This document shows positions 9,172-17,392 of a stretch of DNA of 61,521 nt, piece by piece; the first letter of the stretch is position 1, and every line of letters starts with the position of its first letter. The notes under the pieces are model-generated. The model was not told the origin of the DNA. It did not search any database and saw only the letters and a list, made by a program, of their open reading frames with translations. The translations under genes and the position numbers were made by a program. This DNA comes from an uncultured Kangiellaceae bacterium (GTDB lineage: Bacteria; Pseudomonadota; Gammaproteobacteria; Enterobacterales; Kangiellaceae). The stretch covers positions 1 to 61,521 of the forward strand of contig CAJQOL010000125.1 in NCBI GenBank assembly GCA_905479925.1, given 5' to 3'.

Positions 9172-10425
9172 ATGGATGTAAAAAAAATCAAGCCCAAACA
9201 AAGCAGATTCAAAACAACACCAGTGATCGGTGGTTTGGCTGTTTGTTTGTTGGTTATAGCGACTTGGTATGTGAGTTCGCAAACTGGTGCGACGGTAGTT
9301 AAGCGAAGCGATATGCTTTTTAGTACCGTAAAAAAGGGCGATTTACAGGTAGAAATCGAAGGTTATGGTGCCCTGCGATCGGATAAACAACAGCTAATCA
9401 CTTCATTAACTACCGCAACAGTAAAGGAAATTGTGCTCAAACCCGGCGCCTTGGTAACTGCTGATAGCGTTATTGTTCAACTTGATAATCCGGAATTACA
9501 ACAGCAATTGGATAGTGCTGCGCGAGAATTATCCCAGCGTAAAGGAAATTTACGCCAATTAAAGCTCAATCAAAAACGCGAAATGCTTAATGAGAACGCT
9601 AGTCTTGCGGAAATGGAAGCACGTTATGAATCGGCTAAAGTAAAGATGGAGGCTCATTCTAGTTTGATTAAATCGGGCATCGTATCTGCTATGGACTACA
9701 AAGACAGTGTGGTTGAAGAAGAGCAACTAAAAAAACGAATACAAATTCATAAACAAAGAACGGCAGCGCTTAAATTAGTTAATCAAGAAACGATTAATAT
9801 TCAGCTTGAGCAAATCATGCAACAACAAGGGCAGGTGGATATTGCTCAAAACCGTCTTGATCGTTTAACGGTTAAAGCAGGATTTGATGGCGTTTTGCAG
9901 CGTTTATCCGTTGAGTTAGGTCAAAGCGTAGCTGCCGGTCAAGAAGTTGCATTGATAGGAAGTGTCGACGAACTTATCGCTTTAGTTCGAGTGCCACAAA
10001 GCAAAGCGCAGCAAATAATCATTGGTCAAAAAGCCATTGTTGATACGCGTCGAGACAAAATAAACGGTACCGTTTCACGCATCGATCCTGTTGTCGTAGA
10101 AAATACCGTTGAAGTTGAGATCGCGCTACCAAACAAACTGCCAGCTAGTGCTCGTCCGCAACTTAATGTTGATGCCACTATTGTCACCGATACATTAACC
10201 AATATCACTTATATGAATCGACCCGTTAACGCAAAAGCTAATTCTGGCAATCAGTTATTTCGAGTTGACGATTCAAATGATCACGCTGTGAGAACGGCGG
10301 TAAAATTTGGAAAAGAGGCGGGCCGTTATATCGAAATTATTGAAGGTGGCAAAGTCGATGACGTTTTTATCGTCTCGGACTTGTCACTGGTAAAGAATTC
10401 AGAACTGACCATAGAGAGCTTTTAA
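9172..10425 (+). CDS. HlyD/MacA-type periplasmic adaptor, 417 aa
   Basis: Membrane-anchored adaptor of an ABC-type tripartite exporter. An N-terminal basic stretch and a single membrane helix (about 20-37, GGLAVCLLVIATWYV) anchor it. Then come the first lipoyl half (VTADSVIVQLDNPELQQQLD), a long alpha-helical hairpin (about 110-225) and the second lipoyl half (AGFDGVLQRLSVELGQSVAA), followed by beta-barrel domains. The RBS AAGGTG lies 11 bases before the ATG. It is the first gene of an adaptor-ATPase-permease operon behind the -24/-12 promoter. Confidence 0.92.
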   Translation: MDVKKIKPKQSRFKTTPVIGGLAVCLLVIATWYVSSQTGATVVKRSDMLFSTVKKGDLQVEIEGYGALRSDKQQLITSLTTATVKEIVLKPGALVTADSVIVQLDNPELQQQLDSAARELSQRKGNLRQLKLNQKREMLNENASLAEMEARYESAKVKMEAHSSLIKSGIVSAMDYKDSVVEEEQLKKRIQIHKQRTAALKLVNQETINIQLEQIMQQQGQVDIAQNRLDRLTVKAGFDGVLQRLSVELGQSVAAGQEVALIGSVDELIALVRVPQSKAQQIIIGQKAIVDTRRDKINGTVSRIDPVVVENTVEVEIALPNKLPASARPQLNVDATIVTDTLTNITYMNRPVNAKANSGNQLFRVDDSNDHAVRTAVKFGKEAGRYIEIIEGGKVDDVFIVSDLSLVKNSELTIESF

Positions 10426-10492
10426 ATCAAGATTTTTCTGTGGCATTAATGACAAATATTTAGAAAATAACCCTCAATTTAAGGAAATGAAT

Positions 10493-11197
10493 ATGACTGA
10501 AATAAAGATAGAGATGAAAAGTATTAGCAAAGTTTTTGAAACGGATGACGTTGAAACTCACGCGCTGAAAGATGTTGATATTGTGATTCGTGCTGGTGAA
10601 TATGTTTCTATAGCTGGCCCATCAGGTTGCGGCAAGTCTACTTTGTTGTCTTTGTTAGGGTTGTTAGATATGGCTAGCTCCGGTACTTATTCTATTGAAG
10701 GTTTAGATGTTAGTGACCTTTCGCTTGATGAAGCCGCGGCAATTAGAAATGAAAAAATAGGATTTGTTTTCCAGTCGTTTAATCTCATTGATGAAATATC
10801 GGTTTTTGACAACGTCGCATTACCTTTGTCATATAAGAAGGATTTACCAACAGACGAGTTTATCAAGGAGAGAGTAGAAACCTGTTTGAAAATGGTAGAA
10901 ATGAGTCACCGGGCTGACCATAAGCCGAACCAGTTGTCGGGTGGTCAGCAACAGCGAATTGCAATTGCGCGCGCATTGGTCGCTGACCCAGCGATACTAT
11001 TAGTTGATGAGCCTACCGGTAACTTGGATTCGCAAAGTGGCGATACTGTGATGGCGGTATTAGCGGAGCTCAATAAAAATGGCACTACTATCTGTATGGT
11101 AACTCATGATGCTCGATACGCAGACATGGCTAACATTCAATTGAAATTGCTTGATGGACAAATCGTTAAGCAAGAAGATTTAAAGGTGGCAGTATGA
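10493..11197 (+). CDS. ABC exporter ATPase (LolD/MacB type), 234 aa
   Basis: Nucleotide-binding subunit of the adjacent exporter. It has Walker A GPSGCGKSTLL, Q-loop FVFQSFNLI, signature LSGGQQQRIAIARAL, Walker B ILLVDEPTGNLDS and the switch His in MVTHD. These are the features of the LolD/MacB/FtsE group that work mechanically across the membrane. Two ATGs occur, at 10487 and 10493; AAGGAA sits eight bases from the second and only about two from the first, so 10493 is preferred. The permease start overlaps its stop by four bases (ATGA). Confidence 0.95.
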   Translation: MTEIKIEMKSISKVFETDDVETHALKDVDIVIRAGEYVSIAGPSGCGKSTLLSLLGLLDMASSGTYSIEGLDVSDLSLDEAAAIRNEKIGFVFQSFNLIDEISVFDNVALPLSYKKDLPTDEFIKERVETCLKMVEMSHRADHKPNQLSGGQQQRIAIARALVADPAILLVDEPTGNLDSQSGDTVMAVLAELNKNGTTICMVTHDARYADMANIQLKLLDGQIVKQEDLKVAV

Positions 11198-13647
11198 GGA
11201 AATTAATTCTTCGACAGAAACAGGCGTGGGCAAGCCTGAAAAAGAAACCCGGTTTCATGCTAACCGTAATATTAACCATGGGTATTACCTTAGGTGCATT
11301 GTTATGTGCAATAACACTTAACTACTTATTATTGGTTGAGCCGATGCCCTACCCAGAGCAAGAGCGACTTTTTGTTGCTGAACACCGACTTAGTGGTGCA
11401 GAAAAAGAAACCAAAGGTGTTGCTTTTACTTATCCAGGGTTAGTGCATTTGTATAAAAGTAAAGAAGCGTTTGAACGAGCGTCAATGTTGATTTACGGCG
11501 GTGATGTGATCATCTCTCATAGTAGTCAACCACTCGTTAATACTGCTTATGTGACACCTGAATTTCATCAAATTTTATCCTCGCCGTTAGCCCTTGGCCG
11601 TATGTTTGAAGACAGTGAAGCCATTGATACTAACAACCCAGTCGCCATGTTGAGTTATGACACTTGGCAGCAGGAGTACAATGGCTCCGCGGATATTCTT
11701 GAGCAAAAAATCAATCTAAGTGGTGTCAGTTATCGAGTTGTTGGGGTTTTAGCTAAGAACTTTGTTGAGCCTGAGCTTGGCGCAATTGGACGTAAGACCC
11801 AGGTCTGGATACCATTTGATTACAATCAAACTGGTGAAGGAGCCCGGCAGAGTTTTGGTAATATCAGCGGTGCGCTCAACTTTATGGGGCATTTGAAGCA
11901 CGGTGTTAGTTCAAGTCAGGCGGTGCAGCTTTTAACTCCTTTAGTCAACGATCGTTGGATAGAAGGTGTTGCTGAGATTGATTTCTTTAAGGGCTGGTCT
12001 ATCGATATTCGGGTGCGCTCAGTTAAAGAGGTTATTCTTGGTGAGAGCGAATCTATTGCAGTTATGTTGTTAGCCGGAGTGCTCGGTTTGGTATTAATAG
12101 CTTGCGCTAATATCTCTAACTTGTTTATGTCTCGTACCGCGGAAAAGCAGCGTCAGATGGCAATTCAAGCGGCGATTGGAGCTACCAAAAATCATCTATT
12201 CAAAGCCATGTTTGCTGAAACCGGTTTGCTGATGTTTATGTCTATTATCGTCGCGCTGATACTCTCTCAAATAGGGTTCTATATTATGCAACAATATTTG
12301 GGTGCGATATTGCCGAGAGTTAACGAACTTGGGCTGAACGCGATAACCTTTGGAGCTGCGGTGTTAGTAACGGTCGTCTTTGCTATGTTTTTCGCTAAGT
12401 TAAGTACTCGTATGATTAACTACCGTGTGCTGAATACAACTTTGCAAAGTAGTGGCAAGGGGAGTGGTTTGCAGGTCTCGAAAAAAACTCGCAAGATATT
12501 GATTGCCAGTCAGGTAGCACTTGCGACGGTATTGGTATTTGCCAATTTCAGCTTGCTCAAAGACGCGGTAAAAACCATCAATGCACCTATTGGTTTTAGT
12601 ACTGAAAATATATCAACGTTGATTTTGAATTTCTCTTCAACGAATTTTCCGACACAAGAAGAAGCAATACCGATTATGAATGAGATTATGGAAAAGCTCG
12701 AGGCGTTGCCTCAGGTAGATTCATTGAGTCAATCGGGTTCACCGTTAGATGGCTTTAATGTTAGAGCATTAACTAATCTTGCTAACAATGAAAGATATAC
12801 GCCTTTTTTCAAAGGTATTGATCATAATTATTTTGATATGATTGAACAGCCGATGTTACAAGGTGACAATTTCACATTGGCCGACCGTAAAGATGGTGCT
12901 AACTTGATGATAGTCAATCAAGCTTTTGCCAAGCAGTTGAAAGCGGACGGGGATGTGTTAGGCATGCAAATATCAACGGGTCGTCCAGAGCCTTTGAAGA
13001 TCGTGGGCATCGTTAAGGATATTGCGATCCCTGGTGCTACTCCGATTGGAAGCAATGTTGCGTCCGCTGGTGTACCGAGAGCTTATGTACCTAATGGACT
13101 GGGTGGACAAACGTTTATGCTCAAGACCAAGCCGGGCCAAACCGTCAGTCGTGAGCAATTGGGCGCATTGTTAGCAGAGGTTGATGCTAGATATTCTGTG
13201 TTTAGTTTTAATGCTGCATCTGACATCCTTACCCAAAGTTTGTTTGCCGAAATCACTACGGCGACAACAACCGCTGTATTGGCCAGCTTAGTATTTTTAT
13301 TGGCAGGTATTGGTTTATATGGGATTTTGAGCTACGGAACACAACTGAGACGTTTTGAGTTGGGAGCGCGTATGGCAATTGGCGCAACGAGAAAACACTT
13401 AATTTCTTTGATTATTGGCGATAACACTAAAGCGGTGTTAGCTGGATTTGCAGGTAGCATTGTGTTGTTTGCACTCGCTTATATCGGTTTGAGTGATTAC
13501 ATCCAACCTCTACTTAGTTGGCAAGTATTGCCAATGATAGTAGCGACTTTGATATTGATTATTCTAGTGACTTTATTTGCTTGCTATTGGCCTCTAAGGC
13601 AATACATCAACCAGCCAGCAATATATAGTTTACGTGCTAATGACTAA
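11194..13647 (+). CDS. MacB/FtsX-type ABC permease, duplicated form, 817 aa
   Basis: Inner-membrane permease with two MacB-periplasmic-core plus FtsX units, the organisation of the long (~800 aa) single-chain 'ADOP'-type permeases. The first membrane helix is near residues 18-40, followed by the periplasmic PMPYPEQERLF segment typical of the family. FtsX helices lie near 285-310, 335-360 and 385-405. A second helix and periplasmic domain start near 430, and the final FtsX helices are between about 690 and 800 with the LGARMAIGATRKHL coupling motif. The start overlaps the ATPase stop and has AAAGGTGG upstream. Substrates of related pumps include peptides, macrolides and lipoproteins; this one is unknown. 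Confidence 0.93.
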   Translation: MRKLILRQKQAWASLKKKPGFMLTVILTMGITLGALLCAITLNYLLLVEPMPYPEQERLFVAEHRLSGAEKETKGVAFTYPGLVHLYKSKEAFERASMLIYGGDVIISHSSQPLVNTAYVTPEFHQILSSPLALGRMFEDSEAIDTNNPVAMLSYDTWQQEYNGSADILEQKINLSGVSYRVVGVLAKNFVEPELGAIGRKTQVWIPFDYNQTGEGARQSFGNISGALNFMGHLKHGVSSSQAVQLLTPLVNDRWIEGVAEIDFFKGWSIDIRVRSVKEVILGESESIAVMLLAGVLGLVLIACANISNLFMSRTAEKQRQMAIQAAIGATKNHLFKAMFAETGLLMFMSIIVALILSQIGFYIMQQYLGAILPRVNELGLNAITFGAAVLVTVVFAMFFAKLSTRMINYRVLNTTLQSSGKGSGLQVSKKTRKILIASQVALATVLVFANFSLLKDAVKTINAPIGFSTENISTLILNFSSTNFPTQEEAIPIMNEIMEKLEALPQVDSLSQSGSPLDGFNVRALTNLANNERYTPFFKGIDHNYFDMIEQPMLQGDNFTLADRKDGANLMIVNQAFAKQLKADGDVLGMQISTGRPEPLKIVGIVKDIAIPGATPIGSNVASAGVPRAYVPNGLGGQTFMLKTKPGQTVSREQLGALLAEVDARYSVFSFNAASDILTQSLFAEITTATTTAVLASLVFLLAGIGLYGILSYGTQLRRFELGARMAIGATRKHLISLIIGDNTKAVLAGFAGSIVLFALAYIGLSDYIQPLLSWQVLPMIVATLILIILVTLFACYWPLRQYINQPAIYSLRAND

Positions 13648-13683
13648 GAGAATTATTACTTGGTTATAAAAACTAGGCGCGAG

Positions 13684-13710
13684 AAAAGGTGGGTTTAACC
13701 CACCTTTTTT
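13684..13710 (+). terminator. Rho-independent terminator of the efflux operon
   Basis: AAAAGGTGGG and CCCACCTTTTTT form a strong stem with a five-base TTTAA loop and a run of six T, 37 bp after the permease stop. Confidence 0.9.
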
Positions 13711-14118
13711 ATCCGCTAAGTAGAGTGTGGGCGTATACCTAAACTCGAGATGACTTAGCCCGTTTAGCCAATTTAGCGATTCTGCTTTGGGCTTTTCCAC
13801 GATAGGCTTTTTGACAATAGCGAACAAATACTGCAAAAGGTTGCAGTGATTCTTATCAAATTGATATCACTGTTTCTAACCGTTATAAGAAGCTCCGCTG
13901 AATGCTTGGAACTAGCGTAAGGAACTACTTTATTTAACTTGAACTGATTTGATTTGAATTATAAGGCTAATTTATTCAGAGCTCAGGTTAAGTTAACAAA
14001 CAAAGCTATTTTAGATAAATACAAAAGGGAATTTTTAATTTAAACTATCGGCTAGCTTGATTCTAAGATTCAAGTGTCATGGCGCAACGGCTAGCCATCT
14101 TCAATACTAAGAGATTCA
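13711..14118. other. Intergenic region before the orphan ATPase
   Basis: About 400 bp without a supported gene. It must hold the promoter of the orphan ATPase. I looked for a GG-N10-GC element and found no convincing one. A short dyad around AACGGCTAGCC (about 14088-14098) is the only pattern noticed. Confidence 0.4.
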
Positions 14119-14811
14119 ATGACAACACCGATTATTAAAGTCCAACAGTTGGGCAAGATATTCAGCACAGAGGACATGCTTACTCATGCACTGCAAGGAA
14201 TTGATCTTGAAATTCAACAAGGTGAGTATCTTTCCATTTCGGGGCCTTCAGGTTGTGGTAAATCGACACTGCTTTCAATTATGGGGTTATTAGATTATCC
14301 CACCAAAGGTAAAGTATTTTTCGAAGGTGTTGACGTCAGTCTACTCAGTGAAGAAGAGGCTGCAAATATCAGGAATAGCAAAATTGGCTTTATCTTTCAG
14401 CAGTTTAATTTGATAGATGATCTGAGTGTTTATGAAAATGTTGCCCTACCATTACGTTATGCGCAACAGCCTATTAGCGATAAAAAAATTAAGGAAAAGG
14501 TCGATGACTGTTTGGAGCTGGTAGGCATGAGCTCAAAGGCTCTGCGAAGGCCAACGCAGATTTCCGGTGGACAACAACAGTGTGTCGCTATTGCACGGGC
14601 TTTAGCGGTTGAACCTTCTATTTTGTTGGTGGATGAAGCTACCGGTAACCTAGATTCAAAAAGAAGTGACCGGATAATGACAATACTGGAAGAACTAAAT
14701 AACCGGGGAACAGCGTTATGCGTTGTAACCCATGATATTGGTTATGCTGAAATGGCAAAACGTAAAATTTATTTACTTGATGGTCAAATATTAGGTCAAA
14801 CTCGCTTATAG
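14119..14811 (+). CDS. Orphan LolD/MacB-type ABC ATPase, 230 aa, variant motifs
   Basis: A paralogue of the ATPase at 10493, clearly alike along its length, but with no permease or adaptor beside it and its own terminator. Walker A GPSGCGKSTLL and the switch His (VVTHD) are intact. The signature reads ISGGQQQCVAIARAL, with Cys where the family has Arg, and Walker B runs into DEATGNLDS instead of DEPTGNLDS. The changes need not abolish ATP binding but hint at relaxed selection or another task. It may serve the upstream permease as an alternative subunit, or be a decaying duplicate. Confidence 0.9.
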   Translation: MTTPIIKVQQLGKIFSTEDMLTHALQGIDLEIQQGEYLSISGPSGCGKSTLLSIMGLLDYPTKGKVFFEGVDVSLLSEEEAANIRNSKIGFIFQQFNLIDDLSVYENVALPLRYAQQPISDKKIKEKVDDCLELVGMSSKALRRPTQISGGQQQCVAIARALAVEPSILLVDEATGNLDSKRSDRIMTILEELNNRGTALCVVTHDIGYAEMAKRKIYLLDGQILGQTRL

Positions 14812-14886
14812 TTATGCTTCTAAAAATATTTTTTATATCGACAATATTTTTTAAATTTTCTGAGTATAAAAAGTAACAATATAAAT

Positions 14887-14916
14887 AAGGCTAATTGACT
14901 CTAGTCAATTAGCCTT
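14887..14916. terminator. Bidirectional hairpin between convergent genes
   Basis: A 14-bp perfect stem, AAGGCTAATTGACT and AGTCAATTAGCCTT, with two bases between arms, lies between the orphan ATPase stop and the stop of the minus-strand VIT/VWA gene. Flanks are AT-rich on both strands. Confidence 0.75.
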
Positions 14917-14930
14917 CATTTAACCACACG

Positions 14931-17045
14931 CTATGCTTTTTTTCTTAGTGTTATAAGTGTCACTAAGCCAACTATTAATAACCAATTAAAACTACCGCTG
15001 CCACTACCGCCGGAGGATGGCCGACTTTTCTTAAACATCGGTTGACCACCGGGGTTTGTTGGTTTTTTTACTGGTTGACTAGCCCTTTGTTTTCTCGCCA
15101 ACGCTTCGGTTTCCACCCGACGTTTGTTACTGCGCTTGATGTTGTAAGTTGAGAATTGCTCGTCACTCAACACTAACATTGAGGTGTAATCTGTCACCAA
15201 ACCATATTCCAACGCAATTTCGGTGATTGCTTGTTTATGATCTTCGCCGGCGAAATCATTCATTCGTTCACTAAGGTTGTTAATTTTTGCATAGGCCCAT
15301 AATCTTTCTAGTTCAGGGTTTAGTTGTGAGTTTTCTGCAAAATTTACAACTGTAGAATACGCTTTTTGTTGACCGGAAAGCTTGGCGCTGAGAGTGACCT
15401 TCGCGTTGCCCGAACCCCAGTAATGTCCCATAACGATTAATTGCTGACCTTGGTAAAGACTGCCTATCGTTTTTGGAGTCACATCAGAAACCTTAATGCC
15501 GTCTACCTTAACCTCAACATCATGAAAGGCTTTATGGGAAAGCTTTTCGGTGGCTTGTAAAACACGACCGATAATGTCATCTGAATTAGATATATTTAGG
15601 GCGAAACCTCCTGAGTGTCGTGCAAGTGGTTCGAGTAGTGGCTGGTTAGCGCTATTGCCCATAATGAAGGTAAACAGTCGAACATCGCTCTTCTCCAAAA
15701 GCTTAAAAAAAGCCTCTTTTTTCGTGGTACCCACATTAGCGACACCGTCAGTTACTAAGATAATTCCCGTAGGTCTATCTGAGTCGACTAACTCAAGCCC
15801 TTGCTCAAGTCCGGCGTAAAGGTTAGTGCCATTATTCGGAGTTATGTTACCTAACTGAGCAAGGTAGTACTGTAGATTTTCCGGCGTAATGTCTGTATAT
15901 CCATTAGTTAATTCCCGCGCGCTGTTATTGAATAGAATAATACGGAATCGATCCTGTGGTCGCATTTTTCTTATGGAGCGACTAATGCCTTCAACCAAGC
16001 TTGAGAATTTACCTTCCATAGAGCCTGATATATCCAAAACGAAATTCCAGTCGGTTCCCTGGGTAATTGGTGTTAACTCATCACCGGGGGTAAAAACCAT
16101 CATAAATGTTCCTTTTTTATTTATGTCAGGACGATAACTAGTTAGTTCTAAACCACCAGGTAAACCATCTTGTAGGCGCCAATAAACGACCAGATCTTTG
16201 TCCAGATTGAACACCGCCTCGCCATTGTTATTCGACTGGTTTAGATTTGATTCTTGCTCCACTTCTAATGGATGGGCTTTAGCGTAAGTGGAGGCCATTT
16301 GCTGCGAAACGATATCATCATTAGATTCTTGTTTGACGCTAGTGTTTCCGTATTTTGACATTGAAACTTGCCATTCGTTATCGTTTATTTTAACTATCTT
16401 TGCCTGCGCATGATTAGGTAATCTAAGGGCGCTTATCGGATAGCTTGAGCGAATTTTGAAGTTAAAGGAAAAGGCCTTAGAGACTTTGGTATTGGTATCC
16501 CAAAAAGAAAGGGCCTGTTCATCAACGCCACCTTCTTCCAGTTGGTAGACCCACCTTCCAATCCCAAGGTCTATTTCCGCAGGTTGATAGTAGCGGATTT
16601 GTATTTTTGTATTTTGCCCAGCGCGAACCGGATAAACACTCGTTTCAAACGTCTTGAAACTGTTTTTTTCGGTAATACCTACCTCGTTACCCGCCGCTTT
16701 TTCTTGGTTATAGATTTCTCGCGCTTTTTCCTTTTTAACCACTTCACCAGTTACTTGTTTGCCGTCAATCCAAACGCTAAACTCACCGACGGCACCTTTA
16801 CTGGGAACGGGAAAACTGTAAATTGCCTCTAGATCGGTTGAATGACGATTGCTAAATATTTGAGTGACGCTAGTTATCGCATAGCCGTCTTCTATAAGTA
16901 CATCGACATGATGTTCGGATAATTCTAAAGGATCTAGGCCTCCTGATTTCGGCGTTAACAATCCTGCAGCGTTTGTGCTTAAGCTGAAAACTAGCAGTAT
17001 AAAAACACTCACTAATTTCCCCGCTATGATAAAAATGTTATTCAT
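14931..17045 (-). CDS. VIT and VWA domain surface protein with GlyGly-CTERM tail, 704 aa
   Basis: Exported protein of the inter-alpha-trypsin-inhibitor heavy-chain-like family. A signal peptide ends near residue 27 (STNAAG). A VIT domain follows (about 30-160, with IFSNRHSTDLEAIYSFPVP and the EKAREIYNQEKAAG segment). The von Willebrand A domain holds the MIDAS metal site DISGS at 338-342 and LVTDGVANVG further on. The C-terminus is a Gly/Ser run, a hydrophobic stretch (FNWLLIVGLVTLITL) and RKK, which is the GlyGly-CTERM form used for rhombosortase processing and surface delivery. A sortase-target relative of this family is common in marine proteobacteria. The gene neighbours the CHAT/caspase cluster in the same orientation as its left arm; functional linkage is unproven. 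Confidence 0.9.
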   Translation of the reverse strand: MNNIFIIAGKLVSVFILLVFSLSTNAAGLLTPKSGGLDPLELSEHHVDVLIEDGYAITSVTQIFSNRHSTDLEAIYSFPVPSKGAVGEFSVWIDGKQVTGEVVKKEKAREIYNQEKAAGNEVGITEKNSFKTFETSVYPVRAGQNTKIQIRYYQPAEIDLGIGRWVYQLEEGGVDEQALSFWDTNTKVSKAFSFNFKIRSSYPISALRLPNHAQAKIVKINDNEWQVSMSKYGNTSVKQESNDDIVSQQMASTYAKAHPLEVEQESNLNQSNNNGEAVFNLDKDLVVYWRLQDGLPGGLELTSYRPDINKKGTFMMVFTPGDELTPITQGTDWNFVLDISGSMEGKFSSLVEGISRSIRKMRPQDRFRIILFNNSARELTNGYTDITPENLQYYLAQLGNITPNNGTNLYAGLEQGLELVDSDRPTGIILVTDGVANVGTTKKEAFFKLLEKSDVRLFTFIMGNSANQPLLEPLARHSGGFALNISNSDDIIGRVLQATEKLSHKAFHDVEVKVDGIKVSDVTPKTIGSLYQGQQLIVMGHYWGSGNAKVTLSAKLSGQQKAYSTVVNFAENSQLNPELERLWAYAKINNLSERMNDFAGEDHKQAITEIALEYGLVTDYTSMLVLSDEQFSTYNIKRSNKRRVETEALARKQRASQPVKKPTNPGGQPMFKKSRPSSGGSGSGSFNWLLIVGLVTLITLRKKA

Positions 17046-17392
17046 GGTATTGCTCCTCGTATGAATGGTTCAGGAGCCAGTGTTGCAGAGTGGATTGTTG
17101 TTTGTTAGTAAAATGGCATGAGTATCAGATGATGATACTCCAAGTTAGTTTTTCAAATTGACTTATTCTCATTATCTTGTTGATTGTTAATGAGTAGCTG
17201 TCAGCGACATTGAGAAGATTATGAAGTTACGATAAGGAAGGGGAAAGGTTGAGCCAATATTGTTCAAAAAGATTTGAAGCCTCGCTGCCCGTGCACCGGT
17301 AATTAACTGCTGCTCAAGGAGGCATATCCGCTAAAGATTTGACTTTAACGGATACTAGAGCAAATAGATGATGAAAATCAATAAATGGCTGC
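17046..17392. other. Gap between the VIT/VWA and CHAT genes
   Basis: About 347 bp. It contains the VIT/VWA promoter region and, near the CHAT stop, an imperfect hairpin TATCCG-C-TAAAG / CTTTA-A-CGGATA (17325-17354) that may end the CHAT transcript, although no T-run follows on the minus strand. No gene is seen. Confidence 0.4.

Noticed and set aside
13630..13836. Minus-strand frame across the operon terminator
   Set aside because: It reads through the strong terminator hairpin and has no ribosome site.
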